Positions 29,773 through 38,222 of a stretch of 64,000 nucleotides of DNA are shown piece by piece. How positions within the stretch are numbered: position 1 is the stretch's first letter; the number at the start of each line of letters is the position of its first letter. This stretch comes from Chrysogorgia sp. JL179-B06 (Eukaryota; Cnidaria; Anthozoa; Scleralcyonacea; Chrysogorgiidae). The notes below the pieces were generated by a model, which saw only the letters and a list, made by a program, of their open reading frames with translations, was not told where the DNA came from and searched no databases. The stretch is from NCBI GenBank assembly GCA_035772405.1, contig JAYKKM010000156.1, positions 1,459,501 to 1,523,500 of the forward strand, given 5' to 3'. The position numbers and the translations under genes were made by a program.

Positions 29773-31212
29773 ATGGCTGAAGGTGGGGAAGTTTTTGACG
29801 AGATCGAGATGGAAACCCTCAATAAGTACGAGGACATGAGTAATGAGCAATTAGAAAAGACGCTCGCCGATGTTGAAGACGTTATTGAAGGCATGTACGG
29901 TAAGTACACTGAAGACAACATGCCGGAAGACGTTCGTGTTAATTACAACGACTATCAAGACCAAACGAAAAAGATAAGGAGTGAGCTAGACGCGAGACGA
30001 GATTGGCAAAAAGAGACGCCATTTATTGACACTGATGATGGTAAGACGGTGACGATAAGGGGGACCAACACAGAAGTCCCTGCAGTGGAGTTTGTTGAGC
30101 AGGAGTCATATGGTGATGTCAACGACGAGAGTTTTAGTATAGCTTTTGAAGAGGAGAGAGAAATTGAGAGAAGGCTGGGCGAGCTAAAAGCATCCAACAA
30201 AAAGCTAACAGAAAACAACGTAAAAAGAATCAAGCTAATAAACAAGAAAATACGTAAATTAAGCAAAAAGGCACTCGGTCTCGACGACGCGTCAAGGGGA
30301 ATAGTCAACAGGTCGCAGGTTACGGACTCAGGGGCTATTCTTTTCAAACCTATAAACAAAGATGGTAAATATGGAAGTCCTAAACTAATTCTAAAACCTG
30401 GGAAAAGAGGTTTGATCTACAGTAAAGACGCTAGTAGTAAAAATGCGATTGAGCAGTTCAAAAAATTAGTTAGTCAAATCCCTGAGAATGCAGAAACAAC
30501 AGTTGTCACAACAGAAGTGACCTCAGACGACCTCCCAGTGATTGAGACAAGAGTGGATCACGACGACATACCTGGGTTATCACCAGACGAGAACCGTGAT
30601 CTGAGTGGTGTGGTTAATCCAAGCGATAGTGTGGTGCCTGAGTCAAGAACAGGTGACGATGGTGCGTTGCAAGCGCAGGTAGACCACTTTCAAGAGACGA
30701 TAGATGAGACGAGTGGGAGATTGGCAAAGCTTGATAAAAAAACTAACCAAACTGGTCTCACGCCCGACGAAGAGCGAGAGCACGTTGGTTTGGTTGAAAG
30801 AGAGTCAGGACTCAAGCAAGCCAGAGACAGAACTATCGAGCAGCGACAAATAGAAGAGGTTAGAGAGCAGCAGGAAGTCGACATTGACAGGTTTCAGAGA
30901 TTTAAGGAATGGGCTAAAGAAAATGTAGTCGGGTTGAGCGCTGTAGCAATTTCAGTGGCTGGGATTATAACAACTATTATTATCGCTGGTAGATCCGCTG
31001 TTATGAGGGGTGCTATGGCTACGAGGTCATTTGCACAGGCTGTTAAGAACGCGATAATGAAGATGGGTCCATGGGCTGTTGGGTTGGCTAATTTAGTTTA
31101 CAATGCGTTGACGTTGGGTGCGAAGGGTCTCGCATGGTTGGCTCAAAATCTGTGGGTACTCGCGGTGGTACTTGCGTGGTTTGCTTATGATTATTACAAG
31201 CTAAAACGGTAG
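29773..31212 (+). CDS. Polinton membrane protein 2, paralogue of the previous gene (copy B)
   Basis: 479 aa. The C-terminal 150 residues closely match membrane protein 1 (QEVDIDRFQRFKEWAKEN, then the hydrophobic block and GPWAVGLANLVYNALT). The N-terminal region is longer by about 140 residues and differs, including a basic patch with LILKPGKRGLIYSK near residue 200. The acidic opening (MAEGG...DEIEMETLNKYEDMSN) mirrors the paralogue. The shared spacer shows origin by duplication followed by divergence. Function unknown; a virion inner-membrane or capsid cement role is possible. Confidence 0.82.
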   Translation: MAEGGEVFDEIEMETLNKYEDMSNEQLEKTLADVEDVIEGMYGKYTEDNMPEDVRVNYNDYQDQTKKIRSELDARRDWQKETPFIDTDDGKTVTIRGTNTEVPAVEFVEQESYGDVNDESFSIAFEEEREIERRLGELKASNKKLTENNVKRIKLINKKIRKLSKKALGLDDASRGIVNRSQVTDSGAILFKPINKDGKYGSPKLILKPGKRGLIYSKDASSKNAIEQFKKLVSQIPENAETTVVTTEVTSDDLPVIETRVDHDDIPGLSPDENRDLSGVVNPSDSVVPESRTGDDGALQAQVDHFQETIDETSGRLAKLDKKTNQTGLTPDEEREHVGLVERESGLKQARDRTIEQRQIEEVREQQEVDIDRFQRFKEWAKENVVGLSAVAISVAGIITTIIIAGRSAVMRGAMATRSFAQAVKNAIMKMGPWAVGLANLVYNALTLGAKGLAWLAQNLWVLAVVLAWFAYDYYKLKR

Positions 31213-31234
31213 CGATAAAACATATGTAAAGTAT

Positions 31235-32473
31235 ATGAACGTCACGTCAGCAGAGTTGAGCCCTGGTTTTAGACGATCGACCATGGGTGTCATAAAAGGG
31301 GTGAGAACGCAACACGTAATCACGTTGAACCCTAATAAAGTCAGTCCTGGTGAGGAACTTTACATTGATATACCGAAGCTCAAGGTTAGTAGCTGTTTGG
31401 TGCCTGGATCGTTGGGTCTAGTGTTCGACTTTAAGAATGCAAACGCCAAAAGCTGGTTCTTGAACAATGTCAGCAAGTTGTTGGTTGAGAAACTTGTTGT
31501 GAGACTAGCTGGGGAAACTGTGTATGACAACAATGGGGAAAATTACACTGGTGTTTATCGCGACCTTTGGGAAAGTGTCACTGCGCGAGACCAAATGATT
31601 GACTATGGTATTGGTGGTGAGAACTTGAGAAAGCTAGTTTCTAAGGATGACAGTGGTGCGACGAGTGGGAACGTTGCTAAAGTTAGTGACGCGTTAATGT
31701 TTGGTGTGATTGGAACAAAGCAGCGAATAAAACTTGGTAAAATCATGAATGACCACGGGTTGTACGCTCCTTTTAGCATGAACAACAACTTGCAGTATGT
31801 CATCACACTTCCGAAGGCCACAGACATCATGGTGGCGCAATCCGGTAGCGCTGTGGGCGGATACACTCTGGAGAACCTCGAGCTTGAGTACGAGACGATC
31901 GACAATCAGGAGCTCGCTGACGAAATAGCGTCGGGCTATGCAAGTGGTCGTAGTTTGTCATATGAGCACGTTACATTGATGAAAACCACCGAATGGGACA
32001 AAGGCACGACCATTGTGAATGAAAACATTAATCTTCCAAGAAAAAGCATGAAGGCGATTGTGTTGCTATTCACGAATAAGGTGCGAACAGACAGCGAGGA
32101 GTTTCTTTACCCAAATATTGAGAATATTAGAGTCACAATTGAAGGTGTGCCAAATAGTGTGTACTCACAAGGCATCCCAAAGTCGAAGTTCTATGCAGAA
32201 GCGAAACGATTGTTTGGGTTGGGTGAAGAACACGCTCAGTTCATGACCATACAGAAGTTCTATAAAGATGGCTTTGCGTTAGTCATCGACTTGAGGAGTG
32301 TTCAAGATAATCGCAATGTCGCCACTGGCAAGAACATTGTAAACACACAATCCGGTGTGCTTCTTGAGATCACTAAGAAAGCGACGACTGCAAATGTCAT
32401 GTGCAGGGTGTTTGTGATAAGTGATGGGTTGGTCAACTTCATGAACAATGGGCTGCAATCAATCCAGTATTAA
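31235..32473 (+). CDS. Major capsid protein candidate, double jelly roll (copy B)
   Basis: 412 aa. Landmarks are SPGEELYIDIPKLKVSSCLV (about 37-56), an SWFLNNVSKLLVEKLVVRLA segment (about 73-92), ISKDD/LVSKDD, GKIMNDHGLYAPF (about 165-177), ITLPKATDIMVAQSG, and a long second half beginning at RSLSYEHVTLMKT. These match the hexon-like protein group of Polinton and adintovirus elements, judged by family pattern. It is shorter than many Polinton capsid proteins (about 500-650 aa). It is followed after 15 bp by the packaging ATPase, the usual order. Copy A has lost this gene. Confidence 0.75.
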   Translation: MNVTSAELSPGFRRSTMGVIKGVRTQHVITLNPNKVSPGEELYIDIPKLKVSSCLVPGSLGLVFDFKNANAKSWFLNNVSKLLVEKLVVRLAGETVYDNNGENYTGVYRDLWESVTARDQMIDYGIGGENLRKLVSKDDSGATSGNVAKVSDALMFGVIGTKQRIKLGKIMNDHGLYAPFSMNNNLQYVITLPKATDIMVAQSGSAVGGYTLENLELEYETIDNQELADEIASGYASGRSLSYEHVTLMKTTEWDKGTTIVNENINLPRKSMKAIVLLFTNKVRTDSEEFLYPNIENIRVTIEGVPNSVYSQGIPKSKFYAEAKRLFGLGEEHAQFMTIQKFYKDGFALVIDLRSVQDNRNVATGKNIVNTQSGVLLEITKKATTANVMCRVFVISDGLVNFMNNGLQSIQY

Positions 32474-32488
32474 ATCAAACGTGAGTTA

Positions 32489-33088
32489 ATGGAGACTCCG
32501 TTTAATATGTTAATTGTTGGTATGACAGCTTGTGGTAAGACGCATTATTTGCTGGAAACATTGGAATCTGAGTACTTTAGTAAATTTGACTACATTGTGT
32601 TGATTTGTCCTACTTTCGAGTGGAACAAAGCGTACCAAGATTGGAAATATGTGCGCGACCCCGACGTGTTGGCGATAGACTGCACGCAGGATAGTGTCGA
32701 CGCTGTTCTCAAGTGTGTGACAAATGTTTTTAAAGGCACTAACACTCTGATTGTGTTGGACGACTGTGCGAGTTCTCAAGATGTCAAGAATAGGACTAGT
32801 CAGTTGGTCAACTTGGCTTTTAGTGCGCGACATTTTATGTTGAGCGTCATTGTCATCACACAACAACTGACGTCGATCGCAAAACCGTACAGAGAAAATA
32901 TTAGTAAGCTCGTTTGCTTCTACTGCCCAAGTAGGAGTGATATGAAGGTCGTTATCGACGATTACCTTGGAAACATTAGCAGAGAAAAATCGTCGGCGAT
33001 TGTGACCGCACTAAAAAATAACAAGTACGCTAGACTCGAAATCTCACTGCGCTATCCGTACAGTCACGAAGTTGTTATTCCGCAATAA
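32489..33088 (+). CDS. A32-type genome-packaging ATPase (copy B)
   Basis: 199 aa FtsK/HerA-superfamily ATPase that would pump element DNA into capsids. Walker A is GMTACGKT (residues 11-18) and Walker B is LIVLDDCA (87-94), followed by an arginine/glutamine-containing sensor region (SVIVITQQLT, about 128-137). Size and motif spacing fit Polinton and virophage ATPases. It stands between the capsid candidate and the last gene. Confidence 0.93.
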   Translation: METPFNMLIVGMTACGKTHYLLETLESEYFSKFDYIVLICPTFEWNKAYQDWKYVRDPDVLAIDCTQDSVDAVLKCVTNVFKGTNTLIVLDDCASSQDVKNRTSQLVNLAFSARHFMLSVIVITQQLTSIAKPYRENISKLVCFYCPSRSDMKVVIDDYLGNISREKSSAIVTALKNNKYARLEISLRYPYSHEVVIPQ

Positions 33089-33091
33089 AAT

Positions 33092-33604
33092 ATGGGTATA
33101 AGTAATAACGCGATGGTGAAACGCAAAAGTGAAGAAAATCCCGCGGTTGAGGAACTAGTTGAGGACACTGATGATACTCCGACTGTGGAAGACAACATTG
33201 ACGTTAGAAGAGCCGAACTTATTAGACTGTCTGGCGATGGTGTGGTAAGCCAATCTGAAGCGTACATTAAAAAAGCGTCCGCAAAGGTTATCGACAAGAT
33301 ATGGCACCAATATGAGTTGAAGAGAATGGAAATCGCAAACGCTTTTCTCACCGACTTGTTAATCAGCAAATTCGCTAGCTTATTAGATGGGTTGAACGCT
33401 ATAGAAAACCCTGACGAACTAAATGACGAGCTGCAAAAAGACCCGTTATTAAAGAAAGACGTTGAGAGCATTGTTGCGATTGTGACGCCGTACGTGCCTT
33501 TCTTGGGCTTGTTGTCGGGAGGAATCACAACGTCGAAATATGTGTACGATCACCATTTCAAAAGTGTGGTGACAAACACTGAAAATAGTGAACAAACGGA
33601 CTAA
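33092..33604 (+). CDS. Terminal hypothetical protein sharing its C-terminus with PolB
   Basis: 170 aa beginning MGISNNAMVKRKSEEN, a weak myristoylation-like start. Acidic N-terminal third, helical middle, a hydrophobic stretch near 135-145 (IVTPYVPFLGLLSGG). The final residues TNTENSEQTD and the stop codon are encoded by the inner part of the terminal repeat, so PolB at the other end finishes with the same peptide. No family recognised. It starts 3 bp after the ATPase stop. Confidence 0.75.
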   Translation: MGISNNAMVKRKSEENPAVEELVEDTDDTPTVEDNIDVRRAELIRLSGDGVVSQSEAYIKKASAKVIDKIWHQYELKRMEIANAFLTDLLISKFASLLDGLNAIENPDELNDELQKDPLLKKDVESIVAIVTPYVPFLGLLSGGITTSKYVYDHHFKSVVTNTENSEQTD

Positions 33605-34185
33605 TCTATTATTAACAGGTGGCAATAACCTAATTTGCATAACAGGTGGCAATTTTATCACGCGTGAGACACTTTTACGATACATAAATTTGTAAAAATG
33701 TGATTTAACAAATTTGTGAAAATATTGAAACGACTATTTTTAAATGTGATTCGACAAATTTGTGAAAATGTGATTTGACAAATTTGTGAAAATGTTGAAA
33801 CGACACTTTCTATTTTTTAAATGTGGTTTGACAAATTTGTGAAAATGTTGAGACGACTATTTTTTAAATGCGATTCGACAAATTTGTGAAAATGTTGAAA
33901 CGACTATTTTTTAAAATATGGCTAAAGTAGCGTAAAGTTTAGCGAAAGTTGTGATTTTTTTAATATTTGGCATCAACTGAGTAGAAAACGTGGGAGGGGT
34001 GTTTAGATTGACTAACGATCACCATAATAGCACAGAGACTGACGCTGTGAGCTCACCAACGTCGATTATAAAACGTGAGTACCAAAACATTGCCGAATTG
34101 TGGCTCGACACAAATTTGGTGATGTTTTGGTGTTTATATCGTGGTTGGCGTTGACTGGGCCCGCAGCCCTACTCACTATACTACT
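33571..34185. repeat. Right terminal inverted repeat of copy B
   Basis: Inverted match to 15577-16405, shorter by about 210 bp because of fewer tandem units (33690-33925). It begins inside the 170-aa gene at GACAAAC and ends at ...CTATACTACT. It includes a conserved AACAGGTGGCAAT box repeated twice at about 33617 and 33641, also present at the other end. Confidence 0.9.
34027..34185. repeat. Terminal palindrome of copy B, right
   Basis: The outer arm (ending TGCCCGCAG-type sequence and CTATACTACT) pairs with an inner arm starting ATAATAGCACAGAG near 34027, via a shared CAAAACAT core. This arm pair is more diverged than at 15577 and 43443, but the layout is the same. Confidence 0.75.
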
Positions 34186-34191
34186 CATCAG
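34186..34191. repeat. Target site duplication of copy B, right
   Basis: CATCAG, identical to 15571-15576, immediately after the last base of the terminal repeat. Confidence 0.97.
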
Positions 34192-34759
34192 CAGTGTAAG
34201 CCAAAGTTTTCTATCCCCCGTGTTAACACCACTCCCACTTGAGTCAGGTCTTCATTTTAACTGCCCCAGTATGCAATGGTGTGATCTCTCTATTTTTGTT
34301 GTGGTGAGGTTACCTACTCGCACCGCTGGATCAAATTGGGAGACAATTATATCAAACGACGACGGTCAGTGGGACAAGTTCATAGGGTACAAGACTGGTA
34401 TGACCAACGGACTCGCGTATGGTGGTAGCGTCCCAGCAATGGAGAGCATATGCACTATTCCAAGTGGCGTTGACATAAGTAAAATGCATATGATATCAAT
34501 ACACTGGCAAATGAGCAATTCGCACGTCAGGGTCAACAACGTTAAGTCAGCCGACTCAGACTTCGTAGCAAATATGAAAAAGATAGGCACACCCTATGGA
34601 ACGATTTTTGGAATACATCGACCAAGAATACCACTCGCACCTTATGCGTACCCGTCGTTGATAGAATTCTACGGTGTGAAAATTGTGAGTGGTTACATGA
34701 CAAACCGAGACATCATAATCATGGGTGGAGAAATGATGAAGGAATATGGTGTAAAGTAA
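34192..34759 (+). pseudogene. 3' part of fiber-like gene (copy A)
   Basis: From SSVSQSFLSP onward the product matches residues about 128-316 of the copy B fiber protein, including the complete head domain. The reading frame runs open from inside the terminal repeat of copy B (from 34100), which could add a short foreign N-terminus but no shaft. The 5' part is at 15194-15586. Confidence 0.93.
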
Positions 34760-34966
34760 ATGGGAGCATGTATTTCAAGACCTCGTGAAATATATAAAAT
34801 AAATAAGACGACTGATCACATGTTCAAAGCTGGTGGGTCGTTTGGTCGCGGTGACATAACTCTCGAGCTCCACGCTGAGATTGGTATGAGGTCTAAAAAG
34901 ACTTACGGCAAACCTATTATGTTACCAGAATCAGACACTGTGGGAGTGGTAGGAGACGTGACTTAA
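34760..34966 (+). CDS. Small protein with N-myristoylation motif (copy A)
   Basis: 68 aa, MGACISRPR start, otherwise nearly identical to 24241-24447. Gly2, Cys4 and Ser6 are kept although the flanking residues differ, which supports lipidation as the conserved property. It follows the fiber stop codon with no spacer. Confidence 0.75.
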   Translation: MGACISRPREIYKINKTTDHMFKAGGSFGRGDITLELHAEIGMRSKKTYGKPIMLPESDTVGVVGDVT

Positions 34967-34972
34967 GTTAAG

Positions 34973-35128
34973 ATGGGTTGGTCCCAGCTTCGAAGATTTA
35001 GAAAACTGGTTCGTAACATTAGAAACTTTTTCAGACGACGTAGAAAACTGAGGGCTAACAAAACGTATCTGATGCGTTGGTACACAACAAACCAAATCTA
35101 TAAAAAACCCAACACCCACGTCGAGTAG
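34973..35128 (+). CDS. Arg-rich mini-protein (copy A)
   Basis: 51 aa starting MGWSQLRRFRKL with the FFRRRRKLR patch and ending near NQIYKKPNTHVE. Compared with 24094-24234 it has a five-residue in-frame insertion after the start. Frame is retained despite many substitutions. It begins six bases after the stop of the myristoylation-motif gene. Confidence 0.65.
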   Translation: MGWSQLRRFRKLVRNIRNFFRRRRKLRANKTYLMRWYTTNQIYKKPNTHVE

Positions 35129-35155
35129 TTTTTTGTGGGAGACTATAATATAGTG

Positions 35156-35923
35156 ATGACTTCCATAGCGCTTCGATTATTCGATTTCGACGGTCATCAA
35201 ATCACAACGGTTAATCACAACGGTGAAATATGGTTCAAAGCAAAAGAAGTCGCGAGCGCTCTAGGTTATGCTCGACCAAAAGATGCAGTTAACAATCATG
35301 TCGAACCTGATTGTAAAATGAAGATAGAGCAGGCCTCGTTTATCAACGAACTTGGGGTCTACTCGTTGGTGTTCTCGAGTAACCTAGAGCGCGCGAAACA
35401 GTTCGGAAGGTGGGTGCACTCAGAAGTCTTACCAAGCGTTAGAAAAAGTTTAGCCGACGTTGGTCTCAAACACAATCAGTTTAAAATGATCACTGAGTTC
35501 GATCTTCACACGAAAGTCGTTGGTTTTCTTAGGAAATATTATCCAGAAGCTATTTTGATAGCTGCTTGTGGTGAGAATCAAGACACTTCAAGTAAAAGAA
35601 TAAATTCGTGGAAAAAAGGTTACCAACGTGGAACACCTGACTTGATTATTGCCAATGCAAACCGACAGCATAGCGGGCTTGTGATTGAGTTCAAGAATCC
35701 AGGTGGCACAGGTAAGACATCCAAAGAGCAAGACTCTCTGCTACTCAGGTACAAATCCGCTGGTTATCTAACATTGTTGTGTGACTCGTACGACGACGCT
35801 ATCACTGTAGTAATAAAATATTTCTTTGACACTAAGTTTCAATGTTCCCAGTGTTTTCGTAAATTTAAAAATAAATCAGCGTTGAGTAACCACGAGAGGC
35901 ACTACTGCAAAGAGACTTTTTAG
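35156..35923 (+). CDS. BRO-N / VRR-NUC nuclease / zinc-finger fusion (copy A)
   Basis: 255 aa, intact. Residues 1-100 are a BRO-N domain (LFDFDGHQI, IWFKAKEVASALGYARPKDA, WVHSEVLPSVRKS), a DNA-binding module of baculovirus-type Bro proteins. Residues 130-215 fit VRR-NUC, with RGTPDLII, GLVIEFK and SKEQ giving the D162, E178, K180 and Q192 active-site set. Residues 227-251 form a C2H2-type finger (C230, C233, H246, C251 or H249). The ATG at 35156 is the first in frame and is preceded by GACTATAATATAGTG. The domain order suggests a sequence- or structure-directed endonuclease acting on the element or on host DNA. Copy B carries a stop at codon 128. Confidence 0.88.
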   Translation: MTSIALRLFDFDGHQITTVNHNGEIWFKAKEVASALGYARPKDAVNNHVEPDCKMKIEQASFINELGVYSLVFSSNLERAKQFGRWVHSEVLPSVRKSLADVGLKHNQFKMITEFDLHTKVVGFLRKYYPEAILIAACGENQDTSSKRINSWKKGYQRGTPDLIIANANRQHSGLVIEFKNPGGTGKTSKEQDSLLLRYKSAGYLTLLCDSYDDAITVVIKYFFDTKFQCSQCFRKFKNKSALSNHERHYCKETF

Positions 35924-36191
35924 ACAGTGAGTAATGAGTCGAATTAGCGACCACTCTTGTTGTTGAGACAACGTCTAAAGTGACAACTGCTCTAGCATTT
36001 TTAAAAGACGTTTTTAACTCAATAAAAATATCTGCGAAACTTTCTCTCAATGAAAATATTTGTGGAACCCTCTGACCACTGTGTGACGCGTGACTAATTT
36101 TATGTTATGTGAAAAAATGTTTCTACGATACATTGGACGCTTCATGTGACCAACGTATAAATTTAATAAAGTGGGGTATCCGAGAACACCC

Positions 36192-36761
36192 CTAATTTTG
36201 TGTGGAAGGATGATGACGTCTGCACACTGCGCGATATTGCTCAGCACCACCAACGAATGATGGCCCTGGATTATATCTCCAATTGAATGGCGCTTCAACA
36301 GTTGTTCCGCGAGTGTTGCGACAAACAGCACAGTACGCTTTTAGAAATGTGATGTCGTCTGCCATTGGAAAGAGTGTGTCGAGTTCACCAAGTCTTTTTA
36401 AATGCTCTGTTGTTATGAGACCGCAAATAATGACGTGAATGCCAGCTTTGATGTATTCGCGAATAACTGACAGATCAGAGTGCCAGTGGCCTTCATCAAT
36501 TCCGATGACGTCGTAGCTAGATAGCTCGAAAGAACTCGGGAGGTTGGTGATTAACTTTGCAGGTAAGCTGTCTGATCCAACAACAATGGTCTGACGATGT
36601 GTGGAGAACGCGTGGTTAGTTCGTCTGGTGTCACCTGCGTTGTTCATGTAAAGGACCCTGAGCCCTGATTTACTTAACGCGACTAACCTACGAAGAGTCT
36701 CTGTCGTTTTTCCTGCGAACATAGGACCAATCACAATTTCTAGTCTACCGACTTTCTTCAT
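36192..36761 (-). CDS. tk: Type II thymidine kinase (copy A)
   Basis: 189 aa, intact: P-loop GPMFAGKT, IDEGH, CAVC, VGGAEQY and CRRHH are all present. One residue shorter than copy B in the loop after DEGHW. Survival of every catalytic and zinc residue in both copies, while other genes are broken, suggests it was under selection until insertion. It starts within the last 17 bp of the upstream 246-aa gene. Confidence 0.95.
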   Translation of the reverse strand: MKKVGRLEIVIGPMFAGKTTETLRRLVALSKSGLRVLYMNNAGDTRRTNHAFSTHRQTIVVGSDSLPAKLITNLPSSFELSSYDVIGIDEGHWHSDLSVIREYIKAGIHVIICGLITTEHLKRLGELDTLFPMADDITFLKAYCAVCRNTRGTTVEAPFNWRYNPGPSFVGGAEQYRAVCRRHHPSTQN

Positions 36762-37485
36762 GACTACTATACCTCCAGAGAAATGCTCTATCCTGTTGCG
36801 GCAACTGCTGCTCGTTGTTAAATACCCGATGAAGCTCTAAGTTTCTAAGGTGGGACTGCGAGCTCTCGTGTCTTGAGCGATGCATTGGGTTGTTTGTGGT
36901 CACACCGCATGGGTAGCATATGTACGTGTTGTGCAAGTGTGCGAAGCTCTGATGGGTGGACGAGCGTATGTGGTCCTCGACGTCGTCCGCACTCAGTATA
37001 TCGTTACACCCCGCCATGCAAACTTTAACGTCGCGGTTTGCGGCAAGCTCTAGCCACGCTTTGGCTTTGGTTGGGCATGGTCTCCATAGAAGGATCATTA
37101 AGAACACTTCGAGGTAGCAACCGAGTGATGTAGCGGTGGACTCACAAGGGTTGCCCAAGTAGTTACCACCCACTAACATGAGACGTTTGAATGGCGAGTA
37201 ACACCACACGGGGATCTCGTTAGCTAAAATATCAGCCCACCAGTTGGCTGTGTCTTCTTGAAGACTGATCCAAGCCTTGTGAACACGCTTTGTGACGAAA
37301 GTCTGAGCGTTGAATCGTTTTAGCGACTCCTCATTTCTATTGTAGATATCATGCAACGCGAAGGCTGATAAGTACTCTTTTAAGACGCTAGGTCCAGAGG
37401 TGTCTCGTGGGGTAGACACATTGATAAAGTGGCGTCTTTGAAACTCAGTGATCTCCGCTTCGCTAATTTCTCGGGCTTGAGTCAT
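36745..37485 (-). CDS. Cys/His-rich orphan protein (copy A)
   Basis: 246 aa counterpart of 21752-22504. The N-terminal half has diverged far more than any other gene pair here, while the CxxGCN...H and CYPCG...H...H clusters and the NLEL.R.FNNEQQLPQ tail are kept. AGTATAACATA again sits just before the ATG. Function unknown; a fast-evolving regulator is possible. Confidence 0.75.
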   Translation of the reverse strand: MTQAREISEAEITEFQRRHFINVSTPRDTSGPSVLKEYLSAFALHDIYNRNEESLKRFNAQTFVTKRVHKAWISLQEDTANWWADILANEIPVWCYSPFKRLMLVGGNYLGNPCESTATSLGCYLEVFLMILLWRPCPTKAKAWLELAANRDVKVCMAGCNDILSADDVEDHIRSSTHQSFAHLHNTYICYPCGVTTNNPMHRSRHESSQSHLRNLELHRVFNNEQQLPQQDRAFLWRYSSHEESR

Positions 37486-37534
37486 TATGTTATACTCCCA
37501 GAAAAAATCCTAATTTTTCTAGCACGCTCGGAAA

Positions 37535-37586
37535 CTGTGAGATACCTGTGAGGTCGACTGTGAGACAACTGTGAGATACCTGTGAG
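37535..37586. promoter_or_regulatory. Five phased CTGTGAG boxes between divergent genes (copy A)
   Basis: CTGTGAG begins at 37535, 37546, 37558, 37569 and 37580 (spacings 11, 12, 11, 11 bp), inverse of the CTCACAG set in copy B and in the same place relative to the genes. Conservation of number and phase argues for a bound protein. Confidence 0.7.
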
Positions 37587-37612
37587 TAAGATAACACGTG
37601 ATAGTGTATTAG

Positions 37613-37960
37613 ATGGTTGAGGACCCACAGACAGCTGTTGAAGCAAAGATCACAGCTGACGTGAAAAGTGTTAAGGTGAAGGACCCAAAGCGCGTCGCTG
37701 CTGGTAAAAAGTTGGCTGAGATATCGAAAGCTGCGAAAGAAAAGAAAATGCGTGAAATGATAGTCAACGAAGAACGGGGGAGTGAGTGGAGCTATGGTTA
37801 CATTGTCGGAACACTTGGTGTAGTCATCGCTGCTGCTTCGCTGTGGTACACAATTAGCAGTGAAAAAGAAACACAACTGGAACCTGTGAGTACTGCAGCA
37901 GCACCTGCGTCAGAAAGTTGTAGAACTCGTCGTCCAGCGCTAGACACGTTTGATTCTTGA
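37613..37960 (+). CDS. Small single-TM protein with charged head (copy A)
   Basis: 115 aa; counterpart of 21277-21621 with the same Lys/Glu-rich head, TM helix and polar tail. Differences cluster in the tail. First gene of the five-gene rightward group ending with PolB. Confidence 0.78.
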   Translation: MVEDPQTAVEAKITADVKSVKVKDPKRVAAGKKLAEISKAAKEKKMREMIVNEERGSEWSYGYIVGTLGVVIAAASLWYTISSEKETQLEPVSTAAAPASESCRTRRPALDTFDS

Positions 37961-37975
37961 ACAAAACACACGACA

Positions 37976-38218
37976 ATGTATATGGCTGCGATCGATCGAA
38001 AAGAACTTATGAACGAATTGTATGACGCGCTACTTGTTACGACTGGTGCTGTGGCAGTGAGTATGATTTCGAAAAAGGCTTTGGGAGAACCATTGGGAAC
38101 ACCAGAGACTGTGAGAGGCACAGTGAAACTTGCTGCAGCTGTTGGTGCAGGAACGCTGCTAGTGAAATGGGCGCAATCAAAAAAGTGGATACCGACAGAT
38201 CCATTCAAATCAACGTAA
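37976..38218 (+). CDS. Small two-helix membrane protein (copy A)
   Basis: 80 aa starting MYMAAIDRKE; counterpart of 21017-21253. A two-base difference near the start alters only the first residues, which supports a start at or next to AIDRKE. Function unknown. Confidence 0.75.
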   Translation: MYMAAIDRKELMNELYDALLVTTGAVAVSMISKKALGEPLGTPETVRGTVKLAAAVGAGTLLVKWAQSKKWIPTDPFKST

Positions 38219-38222
38219 GTTA

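Larger units (their letters stand above)
15577..34185. mobile_element. Complete inner Maverick/Polinton (copy B), 18.6 kb
   Basis: Both ends begin AGTAGTATAG, with inverted repeats of 829 bp (left) and 615 bp (right) and a 6-bp target duplication. It contains PolB, integrase, packaging ATPase, capsid-type genes and accessory genes. All coding regions appear intact except the BRO-N/VRR-NUC gene, which has one stop codon. It is inserted in opposite orientation into the fiber gene of a related element, so it is younger than copy A at this site. Confidence 0.96.

Noticed and set aside
31223..31228. ATG-TAA minimal upstream frame before the capsid gene
   Set aside because: Six bases can arise by chance; copy A lacks the region, so conservation cannot be tested.
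35135..35155. BRO/nuclease start at GTG (GDYN...)
   Set aside because: Non-ATG start that covers the TATA-like box; the ATG at 35156 opens the BRO-N domain directly.
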